64,000 nt of DNA from Actinomadura sp. CNU-125 (lineage in GTDB: Bacteria > Actinomycetota > Actinomycetes > Streptosporangiales > Streptosporangiaceae), in contig NZ_MKJY01000099.1 in the NCBI RefSeq assembly GCF_001942465.1, positions 1-64,000 of the forward strand, in the 5' to 3' direction. Of this stretch, positions 45,061-53,358 are shown one piece after another; within the stretch, counting starts at the first letter, position 1; every line of letters starts with the position of its first letter. A model generated the notes under the pieces. That model ran no database searches and was not told where the DNA came from. It was given only the letters and a program-made list of their open reading frames with translations. The translations under genes were made by a program, and so were the position numbers.

Positions 45061-45653
45061 GTGCGACTCCCGAACATTTCCTGCCATCTGCGGACGTAGT
45101 CGGGCTGCTTCAGCCCCTCGATCAGCTCGGCGACGAAGCGGCTCTCGGTTTCCAGCTGCGCGACCCGGTAGTGCTCCTCGACCAGGAACACCCACTCGAC
45201 GCCCTGGTCCGTGGCGCCCCGGACCCGGCCGCGGACGTCCGCCAGCCGTTCGGCCAGCGCGGCCGAGCGGGCGTCCAGCAGCTCCACCGCCCGGTGCGGC
45301 GGCAGCACGCTCAGCAGCGACAGCGCGACCCCGAAGTGCGGATACTCGTCGCGCGGCCGGGCGACCAGCTCGCCCAGCCAGTCGTGCAGCTCGGCCCGTC
45401 CGGGGTCGGTCAGCGCGTACACCGTCCGTTCCGGACGCTGGGTGTCGCGGACCGTCTCCAGCTCGGCGATGAAACCGGCCTTCGTCAGTTGCTTCACCAC
45501 CATGTACAGCGAGCCCCGGTTGTAGTTGACGCTGCGGTCCTGCTCGCTCTCCTCAAGCCGCCGGGCCAGCTCGTAGGGGTGCATCGGCTCCAGCATCAGC
45601 CAGGCGAGCACGGCCAGGGCGAGCGGATTGCCCACCTTGCGTCGTTGCGCCAC
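45057..45653 (-). CDS. PadR family transcriptional regulator
   Basis: 198 aa. The winged helix is at residues about 10-85 (LAVLAWLMLEPMHPYELARRLEESEQDRSVNYNRGSLYMVVKQLTKAGFIAELETVRDTQRPERTVYALTDPGRAELHDWL). The C-terminal half is the helical Vir_act_alpha_C-type dimer domain. First gene of an operon with the FAD monooxygenase, and preceded by a 40-bp imperfect palindrome that is its likely operator. The inducing ligand is probably the substrate of the enzyme. Confidence 0.9.
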   Translation of the reverse strand: MAQRRKVGNPLALAVLAWLMLEPMHPYELARRLEESEQDRSVNYNRGSLYMVVKQLTKAGFIAELETVRDTQRPERTVYALTDPGRAELHDWLGELVARPRDEYPHFGVALSLLSVLPPHRAVELLDARSAALAERLADVRGRVRGATDQGVEWVFLVEEHYRVAQLETESRFVAELIEGLKQPDYVRRWQEMFGSRT

Positions 45654-45675
45654 GGGCGCGCCTCCTCGTCGTTCA

Positions 45676-45715
45676 GTTGATCCTGATTATCAAAGCTTGA
45701 TTAGTCAGCATCAAC
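45676..45715. promoter_or_regulatory. Imperfect palindrome upstream of padR
   Basis: GTTGATCCTGATTATCAA and TTGATTAGTCAGCATCAAC flank the central AAGCTT-type centre; only a few bases do not pair. It is AT-rich and lies 23-62 bp before padR, so it is the probable autoregulatory operator. Confidence 0.65.
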
Positions 45716-45757
45716 TATATGGCCGTATGCGGCCGCCCGCGGAGGCGAACGGGACGG

Positions 45758-46093
45758 TCAGTGGCCGCGCGGCGCGTACATGATCACGGCCATCCCGGCG
45801 AGGCACACGAGCGCGCCGGCGACGTCGAACCGGTCGGGACGGTAGCCGTCCGCGACGACCCCCCACACGATCGACCCCGCGACGAAGATCCCGCCGTACG
45901 CGGCCAGCACACGCCCGAAATGGGCGTCCGGCTGGAGCGTCGCGACGAAGCCGTAGGCCCCGAGCGCGATGACGCCCGCACCGATCCAGGCCCAGCCCCG
46001 GTGCTCCCGGACGCCCTGCCAGACCAGCCACGCGCCGCCGATCTCCAGCAGGGCCGCCAGGACGAACAGCGCGATCGAGCGGGCGATCAGCAC
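45758..46093 (-). CDS. YnfA family small membrane protein
   Basis: 111 aa from GTG 46093, with GAGGAGG about seven bases upstream. Four hydrophobic helices: [106 protein letters not shown]. This is the complete UPF0060/YnfA signature; members belong near the small multidrug resistance (SMR) transporters. Efflux function is inference. It lies 93 bp downstream of the MerR gene in the same direction. Confidence 0.92.
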   Translation of the reverse strand: MLIARSIALFVLAALLEIGGAWLVWQGVREHRGWAWIGAGVIALGAYGFVATLQPDAHFGRVLAAYGGIFVAGSIVWGVVADGYRPDRFDVAGALVCLAGMAVIMYAPRGH

Positions 46094-46185
46094 GGCGAAG
46101 CCTCCTCCTCGACGAACGGGTCCGGCCGGGTCTCCGGCCGCCCCGGCGAACGAACCCGCAGGTGGTCCCCGCGTGGCCGGACGGC

Positions 46186-46863
46186 TCAGCCTACGAACAG
46201 TTCGTCGACGATCGGGGCCGCGTGGGCCGGGGCCCGTACGTCCAGGTGCACGTCCGGGCCGTCGAAGTGCAGGCGGAAGCCGAGGAACGGGCAGCACTCC
46301 TGTTCGGCGGCGGCGAGCCGGGCGACCTCGGCGGCCCGGGACGCCGGGAGCGTCAGCCGCACGCCGCCGGGGACCCGCTCCGGACGGGCGTCCCCGACCG
46401 CGCGCCGCCACTCCTCGACGCGTCCGGCCATGCCGTCGCCGGTCAGCGCGCACGCGACCGGGGCGGGTTCGTCGAGGGCGGTGCAGTCGTCCCCGCAGGG
46501 TTCGGCGCGCCGCGGCATCGCGTCGAGGCGGCCGAGCGCCGTCCGCAGCAGGACGGCGAAGTCGTGCAGGCCCGCGGCGCGGCGTTCGGCGTCCGCGAGG
46601 CGGGCGGCGACGCGGGGGCGCAGGTCCGAGCGGACCTGCGCGCACGACCCGTCCGCCCACACGGCGAGCAGTTCGCGGATCTCGGCCAGCGGCAGGCCCA
46701 GGTGCTTCGCCGTGCCGATGAACTCCAGCCGTCGCACCGCTTCGTCCCCGTACGTCCGGTATCCGGCCGGGGTGCGTTCGGCGGGCAGCAGGCCCGCGTC
46801 CTCGTAGTACCGCAGCGTCGTCGCCGGGACGCCCGTGCGTTCGGCGAGCCGCGAGATCCGCAT
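46186..46863 (-). CDS. MerR family regulator with cysteine-rich C-terminus
   Basis: 225 aa from ATG 46863 ([66 protein letters not shown]), the MerR winged helix; ATG 46872 is an alternative. The long dimer helix contains GSCAQVR and [12 protein letters not shown]. The C-terminal domain has [28 protein letters not shown], a pattern seen in metal-responsive MerR-like proteins. The Cys clusters could bind a soft metal; the metal is unknown. It is preceded by a classical MerR-type promoter inside the GNAT gene's end. Confidence 0.87.
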   Translation of the reverse strand: MRISRLAERTGVPATTLRYYEDAGLLPAERTPAGYRTYGDEAVRRLEFIGTAKHLGLPLAEIRELLAVWADGSCAQVRSDLRPRVAARLADAERRAAGLHDFAVLLRTALGRLDAMPRRAEPCGDDCTALDEPAPVACALTGDGMAGRVEEWRRAVGDARPERVPGGVRLTLPASRAAEVARLAAAEQECCPFLGFRLHFDGPDVHLDVRAPAHAAPIVDELFVG

Positions 46864-46880
46864 CGTGCCCATGCCGCCGA

Positions 46881-46911
46881 CGCTAAGCGTTCGACCCGGC
46901 TCGAAGGTCAA
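46881..46911 (-). promoter_or_regulatory. MerR-type promoter/operator
   Basis: On the minus strand TTGACC (-35, 46906-46911) is followed by the dyad TTCGAGCCGGGTCGAA (46890-46905) and CTTAGC (-10 region, about 46882-46887). A dyad filling an over-long spacer is the hallmark of MerR-activated promoters. It drives the merR gene and overlaps the 3' end of the upstream GNAT gene. Confidence 0.75.
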
Positions 46912-47362
46912 GGGCTTTCGTCATGAAGACGCTGTTCGGGTCGGGACGGTAGTCCCCGAATGGCTCGCAGTAGCCGAAGCCGAACTTTTCGTAGAGCTTT
47001 CTCGCCGGTTCGAAGAAGTCGGCCGAACCGGTTTCGAGGCTCACCCGGGTGAAACCCGTCCGTCCGGCCTCGCCGATGATGTGCGACAGCAGGAGTGACG
47101 CGACTCCGCTGCGTTTCCGGTTGGACGCCGTCCGCATCGACTTAAGTTCCGCGTGTTCGGCGGTCAGCCGGGAGAGGGCGCCGCACCCCACGATGACCTG
47201 GGCGTCCAGCATCGACCAGAAAGTGACGCCCGGTTTACGGAGCGCGTCGAGATCGAAGGCGTGCTTGCTCTCCGGCGGCGTGATCGACCGCATTTCGCGG
47301 ACGTGCCCGTCCAGGAACTCGGCGATCTCCGGCCCCGCGAGATCGTCCACGACGATGTGCAT
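46883..47362 (-). CDS. GNAT family N-acetyltransferase
   Basis: 159 aa. MHIVVDDLAGPEIAEFLDGHVREMRSITPPESKHAFDLDALRKPGVTFWSMLDAQVIVGCGALSRL, then the acetyl-CoA core RKRSGVASLLLSHIIGEAGRTGFTRVSLETGSADFFEPARKLYEKFGF. It resembles PhnO/YhbS-like small-molecule acetyltransferases (the putative acetyltransferase family with ETG at the pantetheine strand). Substrate unknown. Its final codons contain the MerR-type promoter of the next gene, so merR can be read both from this gene and on its own. Confidence 0.87.
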   Translation of the reverse strand: MHIVVDDLAGPEIAEFLDGHVREMRSITPPESKHAFDLDALRKPGVTFWSMLDAQVIVGCGALSRLTAEHAELKSMRTASNRKRSGVASLLLSHIIGEAGRTGFTRVSLETGSADFFEPARKLYEKFGFGYCEPFGDYRPDPNSVFMTKALDLRAGSNA

Positions 47363-47472
47363 GCGGTTCCCCCAAGTGGCGCGTGCGGCTTCACGTTACC
47401 GGGGTCGTGCGAAAGGCGGATGTTTCTGGTTGGATCGCCGATCATGGGCCAGGTCGTGCGGGGAAGTGCGTG

Positions 47473-48183
47473 ATGGAGCGGCGCGCCGGGGACGAGCCGG
47501 GCCGGGCGCCCGGGCGGCACCGTTCGCCGGACCCGCCGCCGGCGGCGGGTCGCGGACGGCTGCTGACCGCCGCCGTCGTCGCGTTCGTCGTGATCGGCGG
47601 CTCCCTCGTCGGCTGGGCGCTGGTCAACGAGCCGCCGCCGCCCGAACCCCGCGCCGCCGGGTGCGCGCCCGACTGCGCCGAGCCCGAACCGTCCGGATCG
47701 TCCAGTCCGTCGGAGCGACCGGGCGAGCCGGCCGCCTCCGACTCCGCGCCGTCCCCCTCGCCCTCCGAATCGCCAACCGAGAGCCCCGCCCCGGACACGT
47801 CCGAGACCCCGGACCGCGACGACGACGACCGCGGCCGCGGAGACCGCGACGGGTGGCGGGGCCGCGGCGACGACGACCGGCGCGGTTCGGGCCTGCGGAC
47901 CGACTACAGCACCCGGGGCGACTGGGAGACGAACTTCATCGGCGCCGTCACCGTCACCAACCACGGCGGACGGCCCGTCGACGCGGGCGACCTGCGGTTC
48001 GGCTACGGCCGCGGCGTGCACATCACGTCCGCCTGGGGCGTCCCGAGCGAGTGGTCCGGCGGGACCGTCGTCGCGCGGCTGGGCGTTCTCCCGCCCGGCG
48101 GCAGCGCCACCGTGACGTTCCAGGCGTCCGGCGAGTCGTCCTCCCCCGACCACTGCAGCCTGGACGGACGGCGCTGCGGCTGA
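47473..48183 (+). CDS. Membrane-anchored protein with CBM2-like (carbohydrate-binding) extracellular domain
   Basis: 236 aa from ATG 47473 (GGGGAAG upstream). A short cytoplasmic stretch is followed by one membrane helix (LLTAAVVAFVVIGGSLVGWAL, about residues 31-51), a Pro/Ser/Glu-rich linker of about 90 residues, and a beta-sandwich of about 95 residues. The latter (WETNFIGAVTVTNHGGRPVDAGDLRFGYGRGVHITSAWGVPSEWSGGTVVARLGVLPPGGSATVTFQASGE) follows the CBM2 cellulose-binding pattern, though some aromatic binding residues are absent. Probably a surface protein binding polysaccharide; the call rests on pattern only. Confidence 0.65.
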   Translation: MERRAGDEPGRAPGRHRSPDPPPAAGRGRLLTAAVVAFVVIGGSLVGWALVNEPPPPEPRAAGCAPDCAEPEPSGSSSPSERPGEPAASDSAPSPSPSESPTESPAPDTSETPDRDDDDRGRGDRDGWRGRGDDDRRGSGLRTDYSTRGDWETNFIGAVTVTNHGGRPVDAGDLRFGYGRGVHITSAWGVPSEWSGGTVVARLGVLPPGGSATVTFQASGESSSPDHCSLDGRRCG

Positions 48184-48215
48184 CGCACGACGCCGGGGTT
48201 TCCGTCGGACGGGCG

Positions 48216-48794
48216 TCAGGCGGGGCCCGCGATCTCGGCGAGGGCGCGTAGCCCTTCGAGCACTTCGGCCGAGGTGGGGGCGTTCTCCGGGTCGCTGAGC
48301 GACTGGATCATCACTCCCGACATCAGCGCCGTCTGCGCCATGCCGAGCGTGCGGGCGGCGTGGTCGGGGACCGCGTCCTCGGGGGTGCTCCGCAGGATCC
48401 CGGCCATGCCGCGCCAGCCGCCCTGGACGCCCTCGGCCAGGCGGGCGCGCACGGCGGGGTTCCGCTGCGCCTGGAGGAACAGTTCCACGCTGGCCACCCA
48501 GAGGTCGGGGTGCGCGGCGAACTCTTCGATGAGGCCGTCCCACATGCGCGCGAAGCCCGCGGCGGGGTCGTCGCCCGGTTCGGGGGCGAGGGCGCGGCCG
48601 ATGCTGTCGCCCCACTCGTCCAGCAGCTCGAACAGCGCCTGGTCGAGGAGCGCCTCCCTGGAGCCGTAGTGGTAGCCGATCGCGGCCGTGCTCACGCCCG
48701 CCGCGGTGGCGATGTCGCGAACGCTGGTGCGGTCGTAGCCCTTCTCGCGCAGGCAGCGCTTCGCGCCCGCCAGCAGATCCTCCCGGTTTCCCAT
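48216..48794 (-). CDS. TetR/AcrR family transcriptional regulator
   Basis: 192 aa from ATG 48794. The HTH is CLREKGYDRTSVRDIATAAGVSTAAIGYHYGSREALLDQAL (about residues 14-54). The C-terminal domain (FARMWDGLIEEFAAHPDLWVASVELFLQAQRNPAVRARLAEGVQGGW) is of the kind found in regulators of efflux or esterase genes. Divergent from the secreted carboxylesterase across 124 bp that hold a large complex palindrome; it probably represses both. Confidence 0.88.
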   Translation of the reverse strand: MGNREDLLAGAKRCLREKGYDRTSVRDIATAAGVSTAAIGYHYGSREALLDQALFELLDEWGDSIGRALAPEPGDDPAAGFARMWDGLIEEFAAHPDLWVASVELFLQAQRNPAVRARLAEGVQGGWRGMAGILRSTPEDAVPDHAARTLGMAQTALMSGVMIQSLSDPENAPTSAEVLEGLRALAEIAGPA

Positions 48795-48815
48795 GCGCGG
48801 GAGCGTACCAGCTCC

Positions 48816-48870
48816 TTGCACGATCGTTTTGCGCAAACGTTTTGCGCGATCGTGTTGCGCGATCGTGCAA
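48816..48870. promoter_or_regulatory. Compound palindrome between tetR and the carboxylesterase gene
   Basis: TTGCACGATCG (48816-48826) and its complement (48860-48870) enclose further repeats of TTTTGCGC(A/G)A(A/T)CG, giving three to four overlapping TTGCGC half-sites. AT-richer than its surroundings. A likely cooperative TetR operator. Confidence 0.7.
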
Positions 48871-48918
48871 ACTCCGGTTACTGTTCCGGCCATCGCCTCG
48901 ATCGACAGGAGAACGGAC

Positions 48919-50463
48919 ATGAAGAAGACCTCGGCGGCGGCTCTGGGCCTCGCGATGCTGGCCCCGTTCGCACCGGCCGCGACCGCCCACGCGGAGACCG
49001 ACCCCTCGATCGTCGTCACCGACAAGGGGGCCGTGCGCGGGACCGTCGGCCGGCAGGTGCGGTCCTTCCAGGGGATCCCGTACGCGACGGCCGAGCGCTT
49101 CGCCGCGCCGCGCCCCGTCCCCGCCTGGACGGGCGTGCGGGACGCCGTCGAGCCCGGCAAGGTCTGCGCCCAGCCGGCCGGGCTGCCGATCGGGCGGGCG
49201 AGCACCGACGAGGACTGCCTCAACGTCAACGTCACCGCCCCGGTCGGCGCGACCGGGAAGCTGCCGGTCATCGTGTGGATCCACGGCGGCAGCATGATGT
49301 ACGGGATGGGCCACCTGTACGGCCCGGACAGGCTCGCCGCGAGCGGCGCCGTGGTCGTGTCGATGAACTACCGGCTGGGCGTCACGAGCTTCCTGACGCA
49401 CCCGTCCCTGCCGGAGTCGGGGAGCCTCGCGCTGGACGACCAGCGCGCCGCGCTGCGCTGGGTCCGCGACAACATCGGGGCGTTCGGCGGCGACGCGCGC
49501 AACGTGACGATCATGGGCCAGTCCGGCGGCGCCTTCGCCGTGTGCGGGCACCTCGCGTCGCCGACGTCCGCCGGGCTGTTCGACAAGGCGATCGTCCAGA
49601 GCGCGCCCTGCGCGACCCCGGGCAACGCCTCCCGCACCCGGGCGGAAGCCCTGGAGGACAGCGAGAAGGTGATCAAGGAGCTGACCAAGGAACTCCCGGA
49701 CGGCGCGGACGTGGGCGAGTACCTGCGCGAACTGCCCATGGAGACGCTGCTGGCGGCGTACGGGACGGAACGGGAACCGCGTCCGATCAGCGGCACGCGG
49801 GACCTGCCGCTCCCGGTGGACGAGGCGTTCCGCGAGGGCCGGTTCAACCGGGTGCCCGTGCTCATGGGCGTCAACCGCGACGAGGAGAACGGCATGATCC
49901 TCGGGCGGGAGCTGGCCACCGGAAAGCCGATGGCGGACGACGAGTACGAGAAGGAGATCCGGGTCGCGTTCGAGGAGCGCGCGGACGCCGTCCTGCGGCG
50001 CTACCCGCTCGGCGACTCGGCCGGGCGCTCGCTGGCGAAGGCGAAGACCGACGCGATCTGGTCGGTGCCGACCCTCGACACGGCGCGCGCGCTGTCGCGC
50101 CGCACGTCCGTCCGCATGTACGAGTTCGCCGCGCGGGAGACCCCCTGGTACGTGGGGATGGGCGAGCCGAGCTTCCCGGCCGCCGCCCAGCACATGTCCG
50201 AGCTGGCGTACCTGTTCGACCTGCCCCTGTTCGAGAAGCTCACCCCCGGGCAGTCCGCGCTCGCCGACCGGATGATCGGCGCCTGGACGCGCTTCGCCGC
50301 GACCGGTGACCCGAACGGCGGCGGCGAGGCGTCCTGGCCGCGGCTGCGCGACGACCGCGGCCGGCACGGCCGGTACGTCCAGTCGCTGGCCCCCGGCGAG
50401 TGGAAGCGCGCCGACTTCGAGAACGACCACGAGTACCGCTTCTGGAGCCGCGGCGAGCGCTGA
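48919..50463 (+). CDS. Secreted type-B carboxylesterase/lipase
   Basis: 514 aa from ATG 48919, AGGAGA upstream. Signal peptide MKKTSAAALGLAMLAPFAPAATAHA, then the mature enzyme. VRGTVGRQVRSFQGIPYATAERFAAPRP and EDCLNVNVTAP are the type-B start. LPVIVWIHGGSMMYG is the oxyanion loop, the nucleophile Ser is in VTIMGQSGGAFAVCGHL, the acid lies near VNRDEENG, and the His in AAAQHMSELAYLFDLP. It would hydrolyse external esters. The last residues (YRFWSRGER) are normal for the family. Regulated probably by the divergent TetR. Confidence 0.91.
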   Translation: MKKTSAAALGLAMLAPFAPAATAHAETDPSIVVTDKGAVRGTVGRQVRSFQGIPYATAERFAAPRPVPAWTGVRDAVEPGKVCAQPAGLPIGRASTDEDCLNVNVTAPVGATGKLPVIVWIHGGSMMYGMGHLYGPDRLAASGAVVVSMNYRLGVTSFLTHPSLPESGSLALDDQRAALRWVRDNIGAFGGDARNVTIMGQSGGAFAVCGHLASPTSAGLFDKAIVQSAPCATPGNASRTRAEALEDSEKVIKELTKELPDGADVGEYLRELPMETLLAAYGTEREPRPISGTRDLPLPVDEAFREGRFNRVPVLMGVNRDEENGMILGRELATGKPMADDEYEKEIRVAFEERADAVLRRYPLGDSAGRSLAKAKTDAIWSVPTLDTARALSRRTSVRMYEFAARETPWYVGMGEPSFPAAAQHMSELAYLFDLPLFEKLTPGQSALADRMIGAWTRFAATGDPNGGGEASWPRLRDDRGRHGRYVQSLAPGEWKRADFENDHEYRFWSRGER

Positions 50464-50473
50464 GCACGAGGAA

Positions 50474-50513
50474 AAACTTGCCGATCCGGTATCTTTGCCG
50501 GATCGGCAAGTTT
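50474..50513. promoter_or_regulatory. Perfect 16-bp inverted repeat, TetR operator candidate
   Basis: AAACTTGCCGATCCGG (50474-50489) and CCGGATCGGCAAGTTT (50498-50513) are exact complements around an 8-bp spacer, ending six bases before the possible ATG at 50519. It could also terminate the esterase transcript, whose stop is 11 bp upstream; both roles are compatible. Confidence 0.8.
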
Positions 50514-50518
50514 CGTTT

Positions 50519-51190
50519 ATGGTGGCCCGCATGGAAGACGAGGACGGCGGGCGCGCGATGGGCCTGCGCGAGCGCAAGAAGCTGGAGACGCGGGACGCGC
50601 TGAGCGCGGCGGCGATCGGGCTGATCGTCGAGCGCGGGTGGAGCGCGGTGACGATCGAGGACATCGCGGCGGCCGCGAACGTGTCCGTCCGGACGTTCCG
50701 CAACTACTTCTCCGGGAAGGCCGAGGCCGTCGCCGCCCGGCACGTCGACCGGATGCGCCGGGTCGCGGACGGGCTGCGCGCCCGTCCGGCGGACGAGCCC
50801 CTGTGGGACGCCATCGGCGCGGCCGTCCAGGAACAGTTCGGCTCCCCGCCGGACCGGCGTCCGCCGGACCCGGACGGCGCGGACGGCGCGGACGCGGAGG
50901 GGCTGCGGCGGCGGGCGGACGGGGTCCGGCTGCTGCTCGGCGAACCGGCGCTGGCGGGCGAGATGGCCAAGGCGCACGCCGCCGCCGAGGCGGAACTGGC
51001 CGCCGCGATCGCCGAGCGGACCGGGACCGACACCGCCCGCGACCTGTACCCCGGGCTGACGGCGGCGGTGCTCGGCGCCGCCGTCGGCGCGGCCATCGTG
51101 CACGCGCTGCGCGGCGACCGGGGCGCCCCGGTGGGCCCGGTCCTGCGCGAGGCCCTCGACCGGCTCACCGCCGGCCTCCCCACCCCGTGA
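50519..51190 (+). CDS. TetR/AcrR family transcriptional regulator
   Basis: 223 aa from ATG 50519; ATG 50531 gives 219 aa. The HTH is LIVERGWSAVTIEDIAAAANVSVRTFRNYFSGKAEAVAARHVDRM (a typical TetR helix pair with RTFRNYF). The C-terminus is rich in Ala and Glu and helical. It lies next to a perfect palindrome covering its own promoter, so autorepression is expected, together with control of the FAD hydroxylase gene 14 bp downstream, which starts in the same transcript. Confidence 0.88.
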   Translation: MVARMEDEDGGRAMGLRERKKLETRDALSAAAIGLIVERGWSAVTIEDIAAAANVSVRTFRNYFSGKAEAVAARHVDRMRRVADGLRARPADEPLWDAIGAAVQEQFGSPPDRRPPDPDGADGADAEGLRRRADGVRLLLGEPALAGEMAKAHAAAEAELAAAIAERTGTDTARDLYPGLTAAVLGAAVGAAIVHALRGDRGAPVGPVLREALDRLTAGLPTP

Positions 51191-51204
51191 CGGAAGGAAC
51201 GGAC

Positions 51205-52779
51205 ATGGACATCGACACGGATATCGACATCGACGCCGACGTCGTGATCGTCGGGGCGGGCCCGAACGGCCTGATGCTGGCCTGCGAGCTCGGCCTGGCC
51301 GGGCTCCGGCCGGTCGTGCTGGAGCGGGAGCCCGGCCCGGCGGCCGAGGCCAAGGCGAACGGCCTGGTCGGGCAGGTCGTGCGGATGGTCGACCGGCGCG
51401 GCCTGTACGAGCGGCTGGCAGGCAAGCCGCGCCCGGAGCCGTCGCCGTTCTACATGTTCGCCGCGATGCCGCTCAACCTCGGCATCCTCGACGAAAGCCC
51501 CGTCTACACGCTGCCGGTGCCGCAGCCGCGCCTCGTCCGGGTCCTCGCGGAGCGCGCGGCCGAACTGGGCGCGGACGTCCGGTACGGGCACGAGCTCACG
51601 GGCCTGAAGCAGGACGACGGCGCCGTGTTCGCCGACGTGACCGGGCCCGCCGGGACGTACCGGCTCGCGGCCCGCCACCTCGTCGGCGCGGACGGCGGCC
51701 ACAGCGCCACCCGCAAGCTGTGCGGCATCGGCTTCCCGGGCGTCAGCTACGACCGGATCACCCGCAGGTGGGGCGAGGTGACGGTGCCGGACGAGTGGCT
51801 GGACCCGGCGACCGGCGGCCTGAACGTGCCGGGGCACGGGCTCGTCCTGCCGTTCCTCGGGGAGCGCACGGAGCACGGCGGGTTCTCGTTCGCGCCGCTG
51901 CCGGGACGGCCGCCCACGATCGCCACGATGGAGTGGGACGTGCCGGGGCCGGACGCGCCGATGACCCTGGACGAGCTGCGCGACAGCGTCCGCCGGGTGC
52001 TCGGCACCGACGTGCCGTTCGGCCCGCCGGACGGCGGCGGCCCGCACGCGCTGCGGCGGCTGACCGGCGGCAGCAACCGGCGCGCGGAGCGGTTCCGGGA
52101 CGGGCTGGTGTTCCTCCTCGGGGACGCCGCGCACGTCGATCCGGCCGGTGGCCAGGGCCTCAACCTCGGCATGCAGGACGCGCTCGACCTCGGCTGGAAG
52201 CTCGCGGCGGACGTCCGCGGCGAGGCGCCGCCAGGGCTGCTCGACTCCTACGAGGCGGAGCGGCGGCCCGCGGCGCGGCGCGTCGACATGTTCGCGCGGG
52301 CGACGGGCGCGCTGCTCGCGCCGGGCGACGACGTCACCGGGCTGCGCGAGCTGTTCGCCGAGCTGCTGGCCGAGCCGGGGGCCGTGCGGCGCGTCGCCGA
52401 CCTGATCGCGGGCACCGACGTCCGGTACGACATGGGCGTGCGCGACCCGCATCCGCTCGTCGGCCGCTGCGCACCCGACATGGATCTGCGCACGTCGCGG
52501 GGCCCGGTCCGGCTGGCGGAGCTGACCAGGACGGGACGTCCGCTGCTGATCGACCTCACCGAGGACGGCTCGGCCGCCGAGGCGGCCGAGGCGGCGGCGG
52601 GCGGCCGGGTGGACGCCGTTCGCGCCACCGGTTCGTCCGACGTTACGGCCGACGTCACGGCCGTCCTGGTCCGTCCGGATTCGTACGTCGCGTGGGCGTC
52701 GTCGTCACCTCGCCCGTCCCGGGCGGAACTGGACGAACTGGGCGCGGCGGTCCGCCGCTGGTTCGGCCCGTCCGCCTGA
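51205..52779 (+). CDS. FAD-dependent aromatic hydroxylase (PheA/TfdB type)
   Basis: 524 aa from ATG 51205, GGAAGGA upstream. ADVVIVGAGPNGLMLACELGLAGLRPVVLERE (FAD loop), HLVGADGGHSATRKLCGIGFPG (DG motif), DGLVFLLGDAAHVDPAGGQGLNLGMQDALDLGWKLAADVRG (GD motif), and a C-terminal thioredoxin-like domain (about residues 400-524) as in phenol hydroxylase and in polyketide or rifampicin oxygenases. The N-terminus MDIDTDIDIDAD is an unusual Asp/Ile repeat. Substrate unknown: an aromatic compound, drug or pigment precursor. Operon with TetR. Confidence 0.9.
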   Translation: MDIDTDIDIDADVVIVGAGPNGLMLACELGLAGLRPVVLEREPGPAAEAKANGLVGQVVRMVDRRGLYERLAGKPRPEPSPFYMFAAMPLNLGILDESPVYTLPVPQPRLVRVLAERAAELGADVRYGHELTGLKQDDGAVFADVTGPAGTYRLAARHLVGADGGHSATRKLCGIGFPGVSYDRITRRWGEVTVPDEWLDPATGGLNVPGHGLVLPFLGERTEHGGFSFAPLPGRPPTIATMEWDVPGPDAPMTLDELRDSVRRVLGTDVPFGPPDGGGPHALRRLTGGSNRRAERFRDGLVFLLGDAAHVDPAGGQGLNLGMQDALDLGWKLAADVRGEAPPGLLDSYEAERRPAARRVDMFARATGALLAPGDDVTGLRELFAELLAEPGAVRRVADLIAGTDVRYDMGVRDPHPLVGRCAPDMDLRTSRGPVRLAELTRTGRPLLIDLTEDGSAAEAAEAAAGGRVDAVRATGSSDVTADVTAVLVRPDSYVAWASSSPRPSRAELDELGAAVRRWFGPSA

Positions 52780-52971
52780 ATACGGCCAGGTTTTCGGTCT
52801 CTGTCAAGGGGGCCGAATCGGAGGTCAAGGCGCCTGAGCGGTTTCGATACTGGGTGGTATTTATGTACTGCTTCCCGCCCTTGATCGTCATATGAGATTT
52901 TGCGCCTGCAGTGCGGCGAGTTGTGGGTAAGGTGCAGTCTCCTGCAACTCTCATTCGTGGGGGAATGGGCC

Positions 52972-53358
52972 TTGCGCATCGATGACTGCCTTGCGCGGAT
53001 GATGGCGATTCCCGGGGCGCAGCGGGTGACGCTGGTGGACTGCGCGAGCGGGCTGGCCGTGGCCTCGGCCGGCCGGGACGACCATGTCGAGCGCGTCGAC
53101 CAGCACGTGGACGCCGCCGGGGCGACCGAGGTGGTCCGTTCGGTGCTCGGCTCGGCGGCGCTGTCGGCGACGCCGGACGGCGACGACGTCGAGGAGATCA
53201 TCGTGTGCGGAGCCGACGGATACCACCTGCTGGCGCTCACCGGCCCGGACCTCGACGGCCACCTGTTCGTCCATTTGGTCGTCGACCGCGAAAAGGGAAA
53301 TCTGGCGCTCGCCCGGCTCCGGATGCAGGGACTCGTTCAGGAAATGGCGATCCGGTGA
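52972..53358 (+). CDS. Roadblock/LC7-like protein, paralog 1
   Basis: 128 aa from TTG 52972, with GGGGGA about eight bases upstream; this start also aligns with the paralog at 54521, while GTG 52957 would add five residues. DDCLARMMAIPGAQRVTLVDCASGLAVASAG followed by ATEVVRSVLG, DDVEEIIVCGADGYHLLALTG and DGHLFVHLVVDREKGNLALARLRMQGLVQEM has the beta-alpha-beta pattern of roadblock (MglB-like) domains. Such proteins normally act on small GTPases, but none is encoded here. First gene of a four-gene group; its stop overlaps the next start (GTGA). The 190 bp upstream are relatively AT-rich and probably hold the promoter. Confidence 0.7.
   Translation: MRIDDCLARMMAIPGAQRVTLVDCASGLAVASAGRDDHVERVDQHVDAAGATEVVRSVLGSAALSATPDGDDVEEIIVCGADGYHLLALTGPDLDGHLFVHLVVDREKGNLALARLRMQGLVQEMAIR

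Noticed and set aside
46864-46911. TTG at 46911 as start of the MerR protein
   Set aside because: This codon is the -35 element of the MerR-type promoter; the protein starts at ATG 46863 or 46872.
52780-52971. Small ORF or riboswitch in the AT-richer gap before the roadblock group
   Set aside because: No coding bias, no strong paired structure found by eye; most simply a promoter region.
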